Positions 32,670 through 42,007 of a stretch of 64,000 nucleotides of DNA are shown piece after piece (within the stretch, counting starts at the first letter, position 1; each line of letters opens with the position of its first letter). This DNA is from Bacillus sp. V3-13 (GTDB lineage Bacteria > Bacillota > Bacilli > Bacillales > Cytobacillaceae). The notes beneath the pieces were generated by a model. That model was not told the origin of the DNA. It did not search any database and saw only the letters and a list, made by a program, of their open reading frames with translations. A program made the translations under genes and the position numbers. The DNA is taken from positions 62,001 to 126,000 of the forward strand of contig NZ_PGUZ01000016.1 in assembly GCF_002860165.1 (NCBI RefSeq), in the 5' to 3' direction.

Positions 32670-35501
32670 TTAAACATATTTTTTAATTGTCAGTAAAAAT
32701 TCGTTAATATTGATCGGTTTTGTTATATAATCAGCAAAACCTTTATCCAATGTGTATTGTATATCCTTGTTTATGGCATTGGCACTTATGGCAATAACCG
32801 GGATCTTATCTGTGTGTTCATGTTGTTTCAGCTCGTCAAACACTTGATAACCATTAATATCCGGAAGGTTAATATCAAGCAAGACGAGATCAATCTTCTT
32901 ATTTTTAATAATATCCAAGCCTTCCTTACCGCTATTTGCGATAATGACAGAGTAATTCGTTTGAGCTTCGATAATTTCTTTTAACAAATCTATATTCGAC
33001 AAATTATCCTCAATATATAATATGGTAGATTTAAATTTTTTACCTATTTCAAAAGGAGATATATTACTGTCTATATCCTCATATTCTGTTAATTCAAATT
33101 CATGATGGATAGGTAAACTGAACCAAAAGGTGCTGCCTTTTCCCTTTACACTTTTTGCGCCAATTGAGCCTCCCATTAATTGAATCAGCTGCCTGGTTAA
33201 CGATAAACCAATACCCGTTCCTTCCGTATTTGTTTCTTTTATTCTGTAAAAAGGTTCAAAAATATCGTCAACATGTTCGTTACTGAACCCTATACCAGTG
33301 TCTTTAATATAAACGGTTATATCATTATTCATTTTTTCACAGCTAATGTTAACTCGACCGTTTTCTTTATTATATTTAATGGCGTTATCGATTAAGTTTA
33401 ACATTACTTGTCTTAAGCGGACGGGGTCAGCGTAAATATAGAGGTCAGCAATATTCGCTATGTCAACTATAATTGCAATATTATTTTTTTCTGCCAAAGG
33501 GGACATCATTCCAATACACTCATCTATTAACTTACTTGCATGAATCATTTTAGAAGTAATTTGCAGCTTTCCAGTTTCAATTCGTGATACGTCCAATATT
33601 TCATTAATAAGATTTAATAGGTGTCCACCGCTGGTTATTATGTTTTTTACAAATGTTTGCTGGCGGTCATTCAGTGTTTTTTCCAGTTCCAGTAATTGGG
33701 CAAATCCAAGAATTCCATTCAACGGCGTACGAAGCTCATGACTCATTTTCGATAAAAAATCAGATTTAGCCATATTAGCCTTCACTGCTTCTTCCTGAGC
33801 TTTCAATGTAGATTCTTGAAGCTTACTCATTTCAGTTATATCCTCAAAAGTCCACAAATGGGCTTGGCCCCTGTTTTTTAAATTTAAGGGGGAATAATGA
33901 AGTTTAAAAATATATCCATTATTAGATCTAACCGTTAAAGTACTGGCTGCCCTCTTTGCTGCGATTTCTTCAATCTCTTTGCTGAAATTTTCAGTTTCAG
34001 TAAAAGCTGAATGAAATAGTCCAACAAAAACACCCTCAACCTTTTCGTCACAATTAATTCCGAAAATCTCTCTTAAAGCTTTATTGATTAGTAATATATT
34101 TCTATTTTCATCTATAACGAGAATACCCGATTTAGTGTTTTCCATCAGGATTTCATTAAAGGTATTCATTTCTTTTAACTCTAATTCTTGTTTTTTTTGC
34201 AGGGAAATATCACTAAATGATACAAGGGAAGCAGACTCTTCATTTAATGCCAGTGGTTTTGAATTAACTGAAATCCATTTTTTTATGTGTCCATTTTCTT
34301 TTACACCCATCACAGCATCTTTGACTATCGTTCCATTATCGGTGGTATCCATACCCGGTAAATCTTTATAGTCCCATAATGTCCCATCTTCCCTTACAAA
34401 CTCGATGCCTGACTCATTCATCGTCGTTTCGCTGAAAATTCCTGATTTAATTCCAAGAATCTCTTCTACATTTTCATTTAAATTTGTAATGGTTCTGGAT
34501 TTATCGATTAGAAAAATTCCTTCGGACATTGTAGTTAATACAGAACGATATAAATTTGTTTTTTTGCGAAGCTCTTCTTCCATGTTTTTTCGATCGCTAA
34601 TATCAACACACGATCCAATAACTTCGATAACCTTACCGTCCCTGAGTATTGGTCTTAGTGAAGCGAGATAGCTTATGCCGTTTATCTTGCCTTCATATGT
34701 AGTGGTTTCACCAGCCCAAGCTTTATGATAAAAATTCGTTTTATCATCCACTATGTTGCCAGTTAAAAAGTTGCCTAAGCTTTTGCCAATGACATTTTGC
34801 GGAGTTAATCCAAATCTATAAAGCAATTCACCATCGCATAATGTATGGATGTAGCGGTCTCCCTGTTTAATAAATTTAAACATCATTCCTTGTTGCTGCC
34901 GAATCGTATTTCTTAATTCAATTTGCGTTTTTACGATTCTATTCCTGTACGTTTGTAATTCTGAGATGTCATGACCAACAATAAAAAAGAGTCCATGTTC
35001 TCTAATGGGTATCAGTGTGAAATTCATGCTCATACAATTATTGGCTTCTTTATTCTTAAGCTTGCCTATAAAACTAGCCGATTTACCCGACTTCGCCAAA
35101 TCTAATTGATCTTGTATGTAATGTAGTTCATCCGGGTTTTCGAATAGATTCCAAAACTTATTTGAAATCAAGTCTTTATGAGCATAATTTAAGATATTGA
35201 TTACCTTGGAGTTCACGGAAATAATCTTCCCATTTCCGTCAATAAGAAAGGTAAGAGAAGGATTATGTTCAAATAGTGAAACAAAGAAACGTTCAAAATG
35301 CAAGCTCTTTTTTATGTATGATTGATAAATGAAAAGGATTACAAAAATAGTTATGGTTAACATTACTAAATCGAGAGTAAAAGTGCTCCTTAATCCGGAA
35401 TCATTTAGAACAATAATTCTATAAAAAAAATAAGAAACACAAAATAAAAGAGAAAAAAATACTAGCGATAAAGTCTTTTTTTGATCGTTCAATTTAATCA
35501 T
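32670..35501 (-). CDS. PAS-rich hybrid sensor histidine kinase
   Basis: A 943-residue protein. Two N-terminal transmembrane helices (about 10-30 and 40-60) are followed by four PAS-type domains (about 75-185, 205-305, 320-430 and 445-560). Then come a HisKA domain with phospho-acceptor His588 in SHELRTPLNG, an HATPase domain (GTGIGLSL) and a C-terminal receiver with its Asp in LVLLDINLP. Hybrid kinases are uncommon in Bacillus. It ends 196 bases upstream of the 14-gene operon on the same strand, with a terminator between. It may phosphorylate the LytTR regulator or act through its own receiver; neither is shown by sequence. Confidence 0.9.
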   Translation of the reverse strand: MIKLNDQKKTLSLVFFSLLFCVSYFFYRIIVLNDSGLRSTFTLDLVMLTITIFVILFIYQSYIKKSLHFERFFVSLFEHNPSLTFLIDGNGKIISVNSKVINILNYAHKDLISNKFWNLFENPDELHYIQDQLDLAKSGKSASFIGKLKNKEANNCMSMNFTLIPIREHGLFFIVGHDISELQTYRNRIVKTQIELRNTIRQQQGMMFKFIKQGDRYIHTLCDGELLYRFGLTPQNVIGKSLGNFLTGNIVDDKTNFYHKAWAGETTTYEGKINGISYLASLRPILRDGKVIEVIGSCVDISDRKNMEEELRKKTNLYRSVLTTMSEGIFLIDKSRTITNLNENVEEILGIKSGIFSETTMNESGIEFVREDGTLWDYKDLPGMDTTDNGTIVKDAVMGVKENGHIKKWISVNSKPLALNEESASLVSFSDISLQKKQELELKEMNTFNEILMENTKSGILVIDENRNILLINKALREIFGINCDEKVEGVFVGLFHSAFTETENFSKEIEEIAAKRAASTLTVRSNNGYIFKLHYSPLNLKNRGQAHLWTFEDITEMSKLQESTLKAQEEAVKANMAKSDFLSKMSHELRTPLNGILGFAQLLELEKTLNDRQQTFVKNIITSGGHLLNLINEILDVSRIETGKLQITSKMIHASKLIDECIGMMSPLAEKNNIAIIVDIANIADLYIYADPVRLRQVMLNLIDNAIKYNKENGRVNISCEKMNNDITVYIKDTGIGFSNEHVDDIFEPFYRIKETNTEGTGIGLSLTRQLIQLMGGSIGAKSVKGKGSTFWFSLPIHHEFELTEYEDIDSNISPFEIGKKFKSTILYIEDNLSNIDLLKEIIEAQTNYSVIIANSGKEGLDIIKNKKIDLVLLDINLPDINGYQVFDELKQHEHTDKIPVIAISANAINKDIQYTLDKGFADYITKPININEFLLTIKKYV

Positions 35502-35750
35502 CCATCCCGTTCACTAGATTACGATGCTCCCCGATGCTTAAAGAAAATTGGTATAATCCCCGCGATTAGAGCTTTTGCGAAGAACAGTCAATGCTTATTT
35601 AAATACACCATTTTTCAGAAAACAAGTGACTATAGACCTGACCTTTACCCAAATCACTAAAGATACTATAATCATTTTATAGAAATAACAAAAGCCCCTC
35701 AAATAGTAATTCTTAAATATTTCTTTTTTCATATTAAAAAGGGTTTTGGT
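35502..35750. other. Non-coding region upstream of the hybrid kinase
   Basis: No gene is supported here. It should contain the kinase promoter on the minus strand. The region is AT-rich with no strong repeats. Confidence 0.4.
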
Positions 35751-35781
35751 AAAAAAAACCACCATCGCCTCAGCAACGGTG
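35751..35781 (-). terminator. Terminator after the transposition-ATPase remnant
   Basis: On the minus strand CACCGTTGC and GCGATGGTG form a 9-bp stem with wobble pairs, followed by GTTTTTTTT. It could end the PTS operon transcript. Confidence 0.75.
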
Positions 35782-35782
35782 T

Positions 35783-36022
35783 TTAAATAATTTTTTGATT
35801 TTGATCTTTTATTTCTTCTATCTCAAATGCTTCAATTAAGTTGAAACTCTTCACTGTAAAAGGGTTAGTGACAAAAGGTCTGGTAGAAATATCAATCATG
35901 TTAAATGCATCCTATAGATGATTTTCATCAATTGTATCATTCCCAATCTTCGCGGCCAGTCCAGTGGCTTCATACAATATTGTGTTTACATGGGAAGGGA
36001 TTCCTTTTGTCGCATAATACAT
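35783..36022 (-). pseudogene. Remnant of a TniB/TnsC-like transposition ATPase
   Basis: Reading the minus strand from 36022 gives MYYATKGIPSHVNTILYEAT and onward for 36 codons. Then comes an in-frame TAG, and the same frame continues for 42 codons to TAA. The segment ATKGIPSHVNTILYEA followed by IDENHL resembles the C-terminal lid of AAA ATPases of the TniB/TnsC/ExeA group. Upstream the frame is closed by another TAG, so the N-terminal ATPase core is missing. It is read as a decayed fragment of a mobile element. The family call rests on a short motif and is moderate. Confidence 0.5.
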
Positions 36023-36092
36023 CTTATCTGCCTAAAAACTAATTACACAAAATTATTTATACTCCCGAATTTAAAGCTGCGAAAAATAATAA

Positions 36093-37526
36093 TTATTTAC
36101 CTTCTAATTCTTCGATTACTTGAGCAAGATTTGGATCATCAATATAGTTTTCTATAGTAACGATCTTCTTATCCTTATGAGTTATTCTTGCTCTTTCTAA
36201 TAGATCTTTATGGACTACAATTATGTCTGAATCCTGAGGAACATCCTCTATTCTATAATGTTTCACTTCGATACCACTTATATTTTTCTTTTGTAACCTT
36301 TTTCTAAATGTTGTGGCACCTAATGCACTACTTCCTGCGCCTGCATCGCAAGCAAATGAAATTTTACTAATTTTATTCGTGTTTAAGTGATTATTTGAGG
36401 AATTTAGTATTTGTTTACCTTCGGATTTCATGGATTTTGATCTTTCTACCGAAGTAGTAAAATCTTCTTCCTCGTCTGCTTTTTTATCCAACTTCAAAAT
36501 AATAGCTGTAATAATGAAGGAGACTGCGGTAGCAACAAGTACACCTGATATGATTCCTAAGAAATTGCCTTTTGGTGTCAACGCGAGATAGGCAAATATT
36601 GAACCAGGACTAGGTCCAGCCACAAGACCAGCATTAAATAGGTTGAAAACCGTAATACCTGACATTCCTCCAGCAATCATCGCTAAAATTGTAAGTGGTT
36701 TCATTAGTACGTACGGGAAATACAGTTCATGAATACCACCGAAAAAGTGTATGATTATTGCCCCAGGTGCAGTACGTTTAGCAACTTTTTTACCGAAAAA
36801 GGTAAAAGCCAGTAACAAACCAAGTCCAGGCCCTGGGTTAGAAGCTACTGTAAAGTAAATTGATTTTCCTGCTTCAAGTGTTTCTTGCATACCTAAAGGA
36901 TAATAAATACCTTGATCGATTACGTTATTTAGAAATAAAACCTTAGCAGGCTCATTGATAAGAGAAAGCAATGGCAAGAAACCCGTAGCAACTAGTGCTT
37001 TAATTGCTGATGTTACAAAGTTATTTGCTGATTCAATAACCGGCCCTATAAAATAGAAGGATAAAATCATTAATAGGAATCCCAATATACCAATAGAAAA
37101 GTTATTAACGACCATTTCAAATCCCGCAGGAATTTTATTTTCTATTGATTTATCAAATTTCTTAATGACCCAACCTCCTAAAGGCCCAATAATCATTGCC
37201 CCCAGGAACATTGGTATCTCTGATCCAACTATTAGCCCAATAGCTCCAATAGCGCCCATTACAGCTCCTCTTTGACCCGCAACCATTCTTCCCCCTGTAA
37301 TTGCTAAAAGCAAAGGTAACAAGTATGTTATTGCTGGCCCAACTATTTCCGCAAGATTTTCATTAGGAATCCAACCGGTGGGGATAAACAAAGCCGTGAG
37401 TATCCCCCAAGCAATAAAAGCTCCTATATTTGGCAAAACCATATTGGTTAGAAAGCCCCCAAAGGCCTGAACTCGAGCACGAGTTGATGGGGTTTTAATT
37501 TCAGCTATGTTCGCTACATTCGCCAT
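36093..37526 (-). CDS. mtlA: PTS mannitol-type transporter, EIICB
   Basis: A 477-residue PTS permease. The EIIC domain (about 1-345), with multiple membrane helices and the family signature GGIHELYFPYVLM, is followed by a linker and an EIIB domain whose phospho-cysteine lies in SFACDAGAGSSALGA (Cys near 389). It imports and phosphorylates a hexitol, mannitol by family. The EIIA domain is encoded separately downstream of mtlD in the same operon, as in Bacillus. It is the last gene of a five-gene operon. The exact polyol is uncertain because of the unusual companion genes. Confidence 0.9.
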   Translation of the reverse strand: MANVANIAEIKTPSTRARVQAFGGFLTNMVLPNIGAFIAWGILTALFIPTGWIPNENLAEIVGPAITYLLPLLLAITGGRMVAGQRGAVMGAIGAIGLIVGSEIPMFLGAMIIGPLGGWVIKKFDKSIENKIPAGFEMVVNNFSIGILGFLLMILSFYFIGPVIESANNFVTSAIKALVATGFLPLLSLINEPAKVLFLNNVIDQGIYYPLGMQETLEAGKSIYFTVASNPGPGLGLLLAFTFFGKKVAKRTAPGAIIIHFFGGIHELYFPYVLMKPLTILAMIAGGMSGITVFNLFNAGLVAGPSPGSIFAYLALTPKGNFLGIISGVLVATAVSFIITAIILKLDKKADEEEDFTTSVERSKSMKSEGKQILNSSNNHLNTNKISKISFACDAGAGSSALGATTFRKRLQKKNISGIEVKHYRIEDVPQDSDIIVVHKDLLERARITHKDKKIVTIENYIDDPNLAQVIEELEGK

Positions 37527-37650
37527 ATCATACCATCCTTTTTTTAAAATATTCAGTATTCTTTAAACGCAAATAGTGAAAATGTAAGTACAATTTCAAA
37601 AAGTTGTCTCCCACATTCGGCAAGCAACAATTCACCGAATGTGGAACCAG

Positions 37651-38088
37651 TTATTCAACCATCTTAATTAACCTTATTACTTCCTCCTCACTGTTAGAAA
37701 TTTTAAATTTACTCATAACCTCTTCGTCAATCAGTAACGAAGACAAATCGGCTATCAACTCTAAATGACCAGAAGTGTCCTCAGCAGCTAAAACGAAAAG
37801 GATATTTACCTCTTTACCTTCAGGAAAACGTACCGGCTTTTTCAGCTTCAAGAAAGATATACCAGTTTTTATTACTCCGCCTTCATTTTTTGCATGAGGC
37901 ATCGCTATTCCTGGGACAATTACAATATATGGACCATTGATATTGACATTATCAATCATGTCTTGGATATACTTAGGAGTAATAGATCCTTTTCTTAGTA
38001 AAGGATCAGCCGCTACTTTTATAGCTTCCTCCCAGGAAGTAACTGCATCTAAAAAACTTACATTGCCCATCAAATACTCACTTAACAT
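37651..38088 (-). CDS. mtlF: PTS mannitol-type EIIA component
   Basis: A 145-residue PTS EIIA protein of the mannitol/fructose family. The phospho-histidine lies in GIAMPHAKNEGGV (His near 64), with LFVLAAED downstream. It passes phosphate from HPr to the EIIB domain of the neighbouring permease. AAAGGGGGGG precedes the ATG. The 124-base gap to the permease gene holds its ribosome binding site and possibly an extra promoter. Confidence 0.92.
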   Translation of the reverse strand: MLSEYLMGNVSFLDAVTSWEEAIKVAADPLLRKGSITPKYIQDMIDNVNINGPYIVIVPGIAMPHAKNEGGVIKTGISFLKLKKPVRFPEGKEVNILFVLAAEDTSGHLELIADLSSLLIDEEVMSKFKISNSEEEVIRLIKMVE

Positions 38089-38101
38089 TTTACCCCCCCT
38101 T

Positions 38102-39274
38102 TCAACTCAAACCGATCAATGTATTATCATTTTTTAATCTATAATAATTTTCTTTAATCTTTTCTTTGATTGTTGTATTACCAATCTGTGTAAAATGTGA
38201 AATTGCTTGTTCTATTCCCTTTTCACTAATGTATTTTTGTAAGGTGACAGACTCTTCATCATCAGGATTATTAAATAAAAATGCAGCAGCAACAGCAATT
38301 GTTAAATTTTCTATCGGCAGCCCTAATTCATAAAGTTCTCTAGTTGGTTTAATTAATCGTTCATTATAGCCTAGCTTTCTAATTGGGGACCTCCCTACTC
38401 GTAAAATATCGTCACTGATATTTTTATTTTTAAAGCGTTTTAATGTTTTTTCAACAAAGGCCCTCATGTCTTCAGAGTCAACATTATATGTCTGAATAAT
38501 ATACCGGGAGGCTTCATTAAGTGTCGCCCTTAAAAAATCTTCAATTATTGGCTTTGCCAGCGCACTTTGAATAGTTGATTCTCCAGCTAAAAATGCAATA
38601 TATGCTGTTGTCGCATGTCCCATATTTACGATATACAACTTTCTTTCAATATATGGCTTTAAATCTTCAACATATATAGCATCTTTAATCAAAGGTAATT
38701 CCAGGTTGACCATCTCTGCTTTGTTGATTATCCACTCGTAAAAAGGCTCAACAAGTGCAATCTCACCTTCTTCACTTTCTTTTGATAAAGCAAGGCGGTC
38801 AATGGCGGAATTAGGAAACCCAACAAGAGAACTTATCATGTCCATTTCGCTATCGGAAACATGTCGTTCAATTTCTTTTTTTAAAGTAGAAGAAGCATTA
38901 AGCGAATTTTCATTTGCAATAATGTCGATCTTTTTTTTATTTATATTTACTCTTTTCAGAAGACCTTTTGAGATAATAGTGGCAATTCTGGATAAGTTAT
39001 TAGCTCCAACAGACGTGGTGATCAGGTCGGCATTAACAATTGCATCCATAACTTTTTCTTCTTGTGTCATACTATTTATTGCATAAACAGGAGATATTGT
39101 TTCCACTGTATGATCTTCATCTAATAATTCAACTAAATAACTATTATTGTTGTTAATACTTTCAACCATATGGGGATTCACGTCGACAAAGCAAACTTGA
39201 TAGCCAGTTTTGCTTAGCAAATATCCGATAAAACCTTTTCCGATATTCCCGGCACCAAAATGCAGTGCTTTCAT
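38102..39274 (-). CDS. mtlD: Mannitol-1-phosphate 5-dehydrogenase
   Basis: A 390-residue polyol-specific long-chain dehydrogenase. It has the N-terminal FGAGNIGKGFIG nucleotide motif (about 6-17), and the catalytic lysine and histidine in KLYIVNMGHATTAY. It converts mannitol-1-phosphate to fructose-6-phosphate with NAD+. Relatives act on arabitol phosphates, which cannot be excluded given the epimerase and isomerase genes beside it. AAGGAGG precedes the ATG. Confidence 0.9.
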   Translation of the reverse strand: MKALHFGAGNIGKGFIGYLLSKTGYQVCFVDVNPHMVESINNNNSYLVELLDEDHTVETISPVYAINSMTQEEKVMDAIVNADLITTSVGANNLSRIATIISKGLLKRVNINKKKIDIIANENSLNASSTLKKEIERHVSDSEMDMISSLVGFPNSAIDRLALSKESEEGEIALVEPFYEWIINKAEMVNLELPLIKDAIYVEDLKPYIERKLYIVNMGHATTAYIAFLAGESTIQSALAKPIIEDFLRATLNEASRYIIQTYNVDSEDMRAFVEKTLKRFKNKNISDDILRVGRSPIRKLGYNERLIKPTRELYELGLPIENLTIAVAAAFLFNNPDDEESVTLQKYISEKGIEQAISHFTQIGNTTIKEKIKENYYRLKNDNTLIGLS

Positions 39275-39326
39275 TTTGTAACCTCCTTTGCTAACGCTTT
39301 ATCAATGGCCTTGAGAGATATATTAG

Positions 39327-39887
39327 CTATTCCAGGTTTGCATGATATTTCCAAAGAGAATGCATTTCGATATTTTGCTCTTTAACCATCATTAATGCTA
39401 AAGTGTCACCCAGTAATAATAAACTTTGTTCAAATAAACTTGTCATTGGTTGCACAGATTGAATTTCACCAGGTAATTGTAATTTTGTGCTCACAGGAAT
39501 TTTAATAAATAAATCCGAATACTCCCTCATTGAACTTTCAGGATTTGCACCAATATGGGCAACTGTGGCATTAAATTGTTTTGCCTTTTTTGCAATAATT
39601 AACGGGAAAGCCGTTTCTCCACTCCCAGAACCTACTATCAGCAAATCTTTCTCGGTAATGGCCGGTTCCGTGATTTGACCAACAACATAGGTCTTAATAC
39701 CAAGATGCGCTAATCTTTTGGCTATTGCTTTTAATGATAATAAGACCCTTCCAACACCTACGAAGAATACTTTCTCGGCCTTTTGTATTTCAACTAACAA
39801 TTTATCTACATCATTGCTTTCAATGCTACTTATAGTTGCCGATAATTCATTGGTAATTTCCTTTGAAACACCATAGTAATTAACCAT
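39327..39887 (-). CDS. hxlB: 6-phospho-3-hexuloisomerase-like SIS protein
   Basis: A 186-residue SIS-domain isomerase with GVGRVLLSLKAIAKRLAHLG and the phosphate-binding VGSGSGETAFPL, as in PHI/HxlB of the ribulose monophosphate pathway. HxlB interconverts arabino-3-hexulose-6-phosphate and fructose-6-phosphate. Its usual partner HxlA is not encoded here; instead a ribulose-phosphate/allulose-phosphate epimerase precedes it by one base. The ATG at 39887 is preferred because GAGAGGG is upstream. The role in a mannitol-type operon is unclear. Confidence 0.82.
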   Translation of the reverse strand: MVNYYGVSKEITNELSATISSIESNDVDKLLVEIQKAEKVFFVGVGRVLLSLKAIAKRLAHLGIKTYVVGQITEPAITEKDLLIVGSGSGETAFPLIIAKKAKQFNATVAHIGANPESSMREYSDLFIKIPVSTKLQLPGEIQSVQPMTSLFEQSLLLLGDTLALMMVKEQNIEMHSLWKYHANLE

Positions 39888-39888
39888 T

Positions 39889-40593
39889 TTATTCCCTCTC
39901 CTCACGCAAACCCTGAAGGATACAGGTTTCTAGGGATTTTTTATTTTCTGCCAAACTATTATTAGAAATAAATAAACTTGTACTGCCCGCAACCAATATG
40001 TCAGCACCAGCTCTTACCAACCCTGTTATGGTATCTAAAGATACTCGGCCATCGACTTCAATACTTGTATCTAATCCCTTTTCTTTTATCAATCGAGACA
40101 GATCTTCTACTTTTTTCGTTGCATAAGACACTTGTTTTTCGTTTTTGTCAGTTGCAAAACCAGGGTTTATTAACATTAACAAAATCGTATCACATTGAGG
40201 TAATACATAATCTAATACGGATAAAGGGGTTGCAGGATTAAGCGCGATTCCGACTTTGATATCATTTTTCCTAATTAGTTGAATATAGCGATCAATATGT
40301 GTACTTGTTTCAATATGGAATGATATTTGTTGAACACCAATTCGGATCAGCTCTTGTATAAAAAACTCATTGTTATTCGCCATAATGTGGACATCAAAGT
40401 TCATATCCGTAATCTTTCGCAATTGCTTAATGGTGTCAATCCCCAACGGCATGCTTGGGCTAAAAGCTCCATCAATGATATCTACATGTAAAGTATCCAG
40501 TCCTTCATTTTCAATCTCTTTTACGCTTTTTTCAAGGTTACATAAATCTGCACACATAATCGAAGGTGCAATTGTGATCTTCTTACCTTGCAT
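39889..40593 (-). CDS. Ribulose-phosphate 3-epimerase family protein (AlsE-like)
   Basis: A 234-residue TIM-barrel epimerase with HVDIIDGAFSPSMPLG, DVHIM, a NPGFA segment and IEVDGRVS. These give the two metal-bound aspartates and histidines of the family. The NPGFA and IEVDG forms are closer to D-allulose-6-phosphate 3-epimerase than to standard Rpe. The ATG at 40593 follows AAAGGAGG, so a longer frame upstream was not used. It is the first gene of the PTS operon, divergent from the DeoR regulator. It may feed a non-mannitol polyol into fructose-6-phosphate or xylulose-5-phosphate. Confidence 0.82.
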   Translation of the reverse strand: MQGKKITIAPSIMCADLCNLEKSVKEIENEGLDTLHVDIIDGAFSPSMPLGIDTIKQLRKITDMNFDVHIMANNNEFFIQELIRIGVQQISFHIETSTHIDRYIQLIRKNDIKVGIALNPATPLSVLDYVLPQCDTILLMLINPGFATDKNEKQVSYATKKVEDLSRLIKEKGLDTSIEVDGRVSLDTITGLVRAGADILVAGSTSLFISNNSLAENKKSLETCILQGLREERE

Positions 40594-40764
40594 GTTTGTG
40601 CCTCCTTTTTTGCGTTTATTTGCTTCTTTCTTCATTATAAAGCGTTATCAATTTAGAGTAAAGCATGTTTTTGCGTTTTTATACAATATTCTTGCACGTT
40701 TTAACTTTATGAACTAAAAAAAATATGATAGACTTAAAGAAATCATTAGAGGAGTAAAACGCCT
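40594..40764. promoter_or_regulatory. Divergent promoter region of the PTS operon and its regulator
   Basis: This 171-bp region must carry both promoters. A weak cre-like sequence (AAAGCGTTATCA near 40640) has the CG core but two mismatches in the left arm, so CcpA control is only a possibility. No long palindrome was seen. Confidence 0.4.
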
Positions 40765-41514
40765 ATGCTTAAAGAAGAACGCCAACAAATAATTTTGCAG
40801 ATTTTAAATGATGAGCATAAAGTGATTGCGAGCGACTTAAGCAAACGCTTATCTGTTTCAGAAGATACCATCCGAAGAGATTTAAAAGAACTGGACAATC
40901 AAGGTCTTATCAAAAGAGTACATAGCGGCGCATTGAGAAAAGGGCCCCCTGTTGTAGATTTTTCAACAAGGCAGAGTATTTCTAATGAAATTAAAATTAA
41001 TTTAGCAAAAAAAGCATTGGATTTTATAAAAGATGAAATGGTCTTACTGATAGATGGAGGAACAACTAATTTACATTTAGTAAATCAACTGCCTTTATCT
41101 TTAAAAGGAACCGTAATAACAAACAGCCCTCCTATTGCCATGGCACTTACTGATCATAGGGATATTGAAGTTATTATGATCGGGGGGACTTTATTTAAGC
41201 AATCATTGGTTAATTTGGGGATCGATACTGTTGAAACTTTAAATACAATGAGAGCCGACCTATATATTATGGGTATTTATAAAATCGATCCTCATACAGG
41301 AATAAGTGTTCCCAGCTTATCAGAGGCTTTAGTAAAACGAAAAATGGCTTCTATTTCTACGGAAATTTTAGGAATGGTGACATCTGATAAACTAGATACT
41401 ATTTCTAATCACATTGTTTGCCCAACAAATAATTTAACCTATTTAATAACCGAACAAGTAAATCCAGATATTAAAACCCTGTATGACAATCAAGGAATAA
41501 TTGTCGTAGATTAG
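40765..41514 (+). CDS. DeoR-family transcriptional regulator
   Basis: A 249-residue regulator. The N-terminal DeoR helix-turn-helix (SDLSKRLSVSEDTIRRDLKEL, about 18-38) is followed by a sugar-phosphate sensing domain with LIDGGTTNLHL and the VTSDKLD segment. It is divergent from the PTS operon and probably represses it until a phosphorylated sugar binds. Mannitol operons of Bacillus usually use the PRD activator MtlR, so a DeoR regulator is one more sign that this cassette differs from the canonical one. Confidence 0.9.
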   Translation: MLKEERQQIILQILNDEHKVIASDLSKRLSVSEDTIRRDLKELDNQGLIKRVHSGALRKGPPVVDFSTRQSISNEIKINLAKKALDFIKDEMVLLIDGGTTNLHLVNQLPLSLKGTVITNSPPIAMALTDHRDIEVIMIGGTLFKQSLVNLGIDTVETLNTMRADLYIMGIYKIDPHTGISVPSLSEALVKRKMASISTEILGMVTSDKLDTISNHIVCPTNNLTYLITEQVNPDIKTLYDNQGIIVVD

Positions 41515-41595
41515 AAATATTAAGTCGTTAGAATAAAAAACTTTTATAAATTTAGATTCTTAATACAAAATAATCATTACGAAAAGGAGATAGAA

Positions 41596-41811
41596 ATGAA
41601 TAATTTTAATGAAATTGACGAACTCGCCATTAGCACAATTCGCACATTATCAATAGACGCGATTGAAATGGCCAACTCGGGACATCCAGGTTTACCCATG
41701 GGGGCTGCCCCCATGGCATATGTATTATGGACAAAGCATATGAATCATAATCCAAATAATCCGTCCTGGTTCAATAGAGACCGATTTGTTTTTGTAAAAA
41801 CAATTTTTTAA
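41596..41811 (+). pseudogene. tkt: Truncated transketolase (N-terminal fragment)
   Basis: 71 codons with an intact AAAAGGAGA ribosome binding site. The protein matches the start of transketolase: [31 protein letters not shown] and NRDRF. A full enzyme has about 665 residues and continues from NRDRFVLS; here the match ends after NRDRFV and the frame closes at FVKTIF. The rest of the gene is absent from the window. The break lies just before the mazEF pair. It follows the DeoR gene and would have completed a pentose-phosphate set with the epimerase. Confidence 0.85.
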
Positions 41812-41924
41812 TTTTGCCCTATATTCATTAATCTCATGGAATTAGCAGCCGCAAATTAGATCTTATTTAATGTTCATAAAAAAAATGTGTCGGAGGAATT
41901 TATCTTTTTTTTGCAACTTTTCCT

Positions 41925-41995
41925 TACAACATGGATATACTTTGGATATACAAACCTGAAAGGTTGTGGTATACTTGAGTCAAAATAAAAAGAAA
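41925..41995 (+). promoter_or_regulatory. Probable promoter/operator of the mazEF operon
   Basis: GGATATAC occurs twice 11 bases apart, with a third variant GGTATAC downstream. A perfect inverted repeat AACCT-GAA-AGGTT lies between the second and third. AbrB-type antitoxins bind such repeated AT-rich sites to autoregulate. Confidence 0.45.
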
Positions 41996-42007
41996 GGGCT
42001 GGTTTAT

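Noticed and set aside
35918-36157. 79-codon plus-strand ORF
   Set aside because: It lies opposite mtlA and the transposase-ATPase remnant and has no ribosome binding site; the minus-strand reading has family resemblance.
40635-40655. Strong cre site upstream of the PTS operon
   Set aside because: Only the CG core and right half fit; two key positions in the left arm mismatch, so it is mentioned only as a weak possibility.
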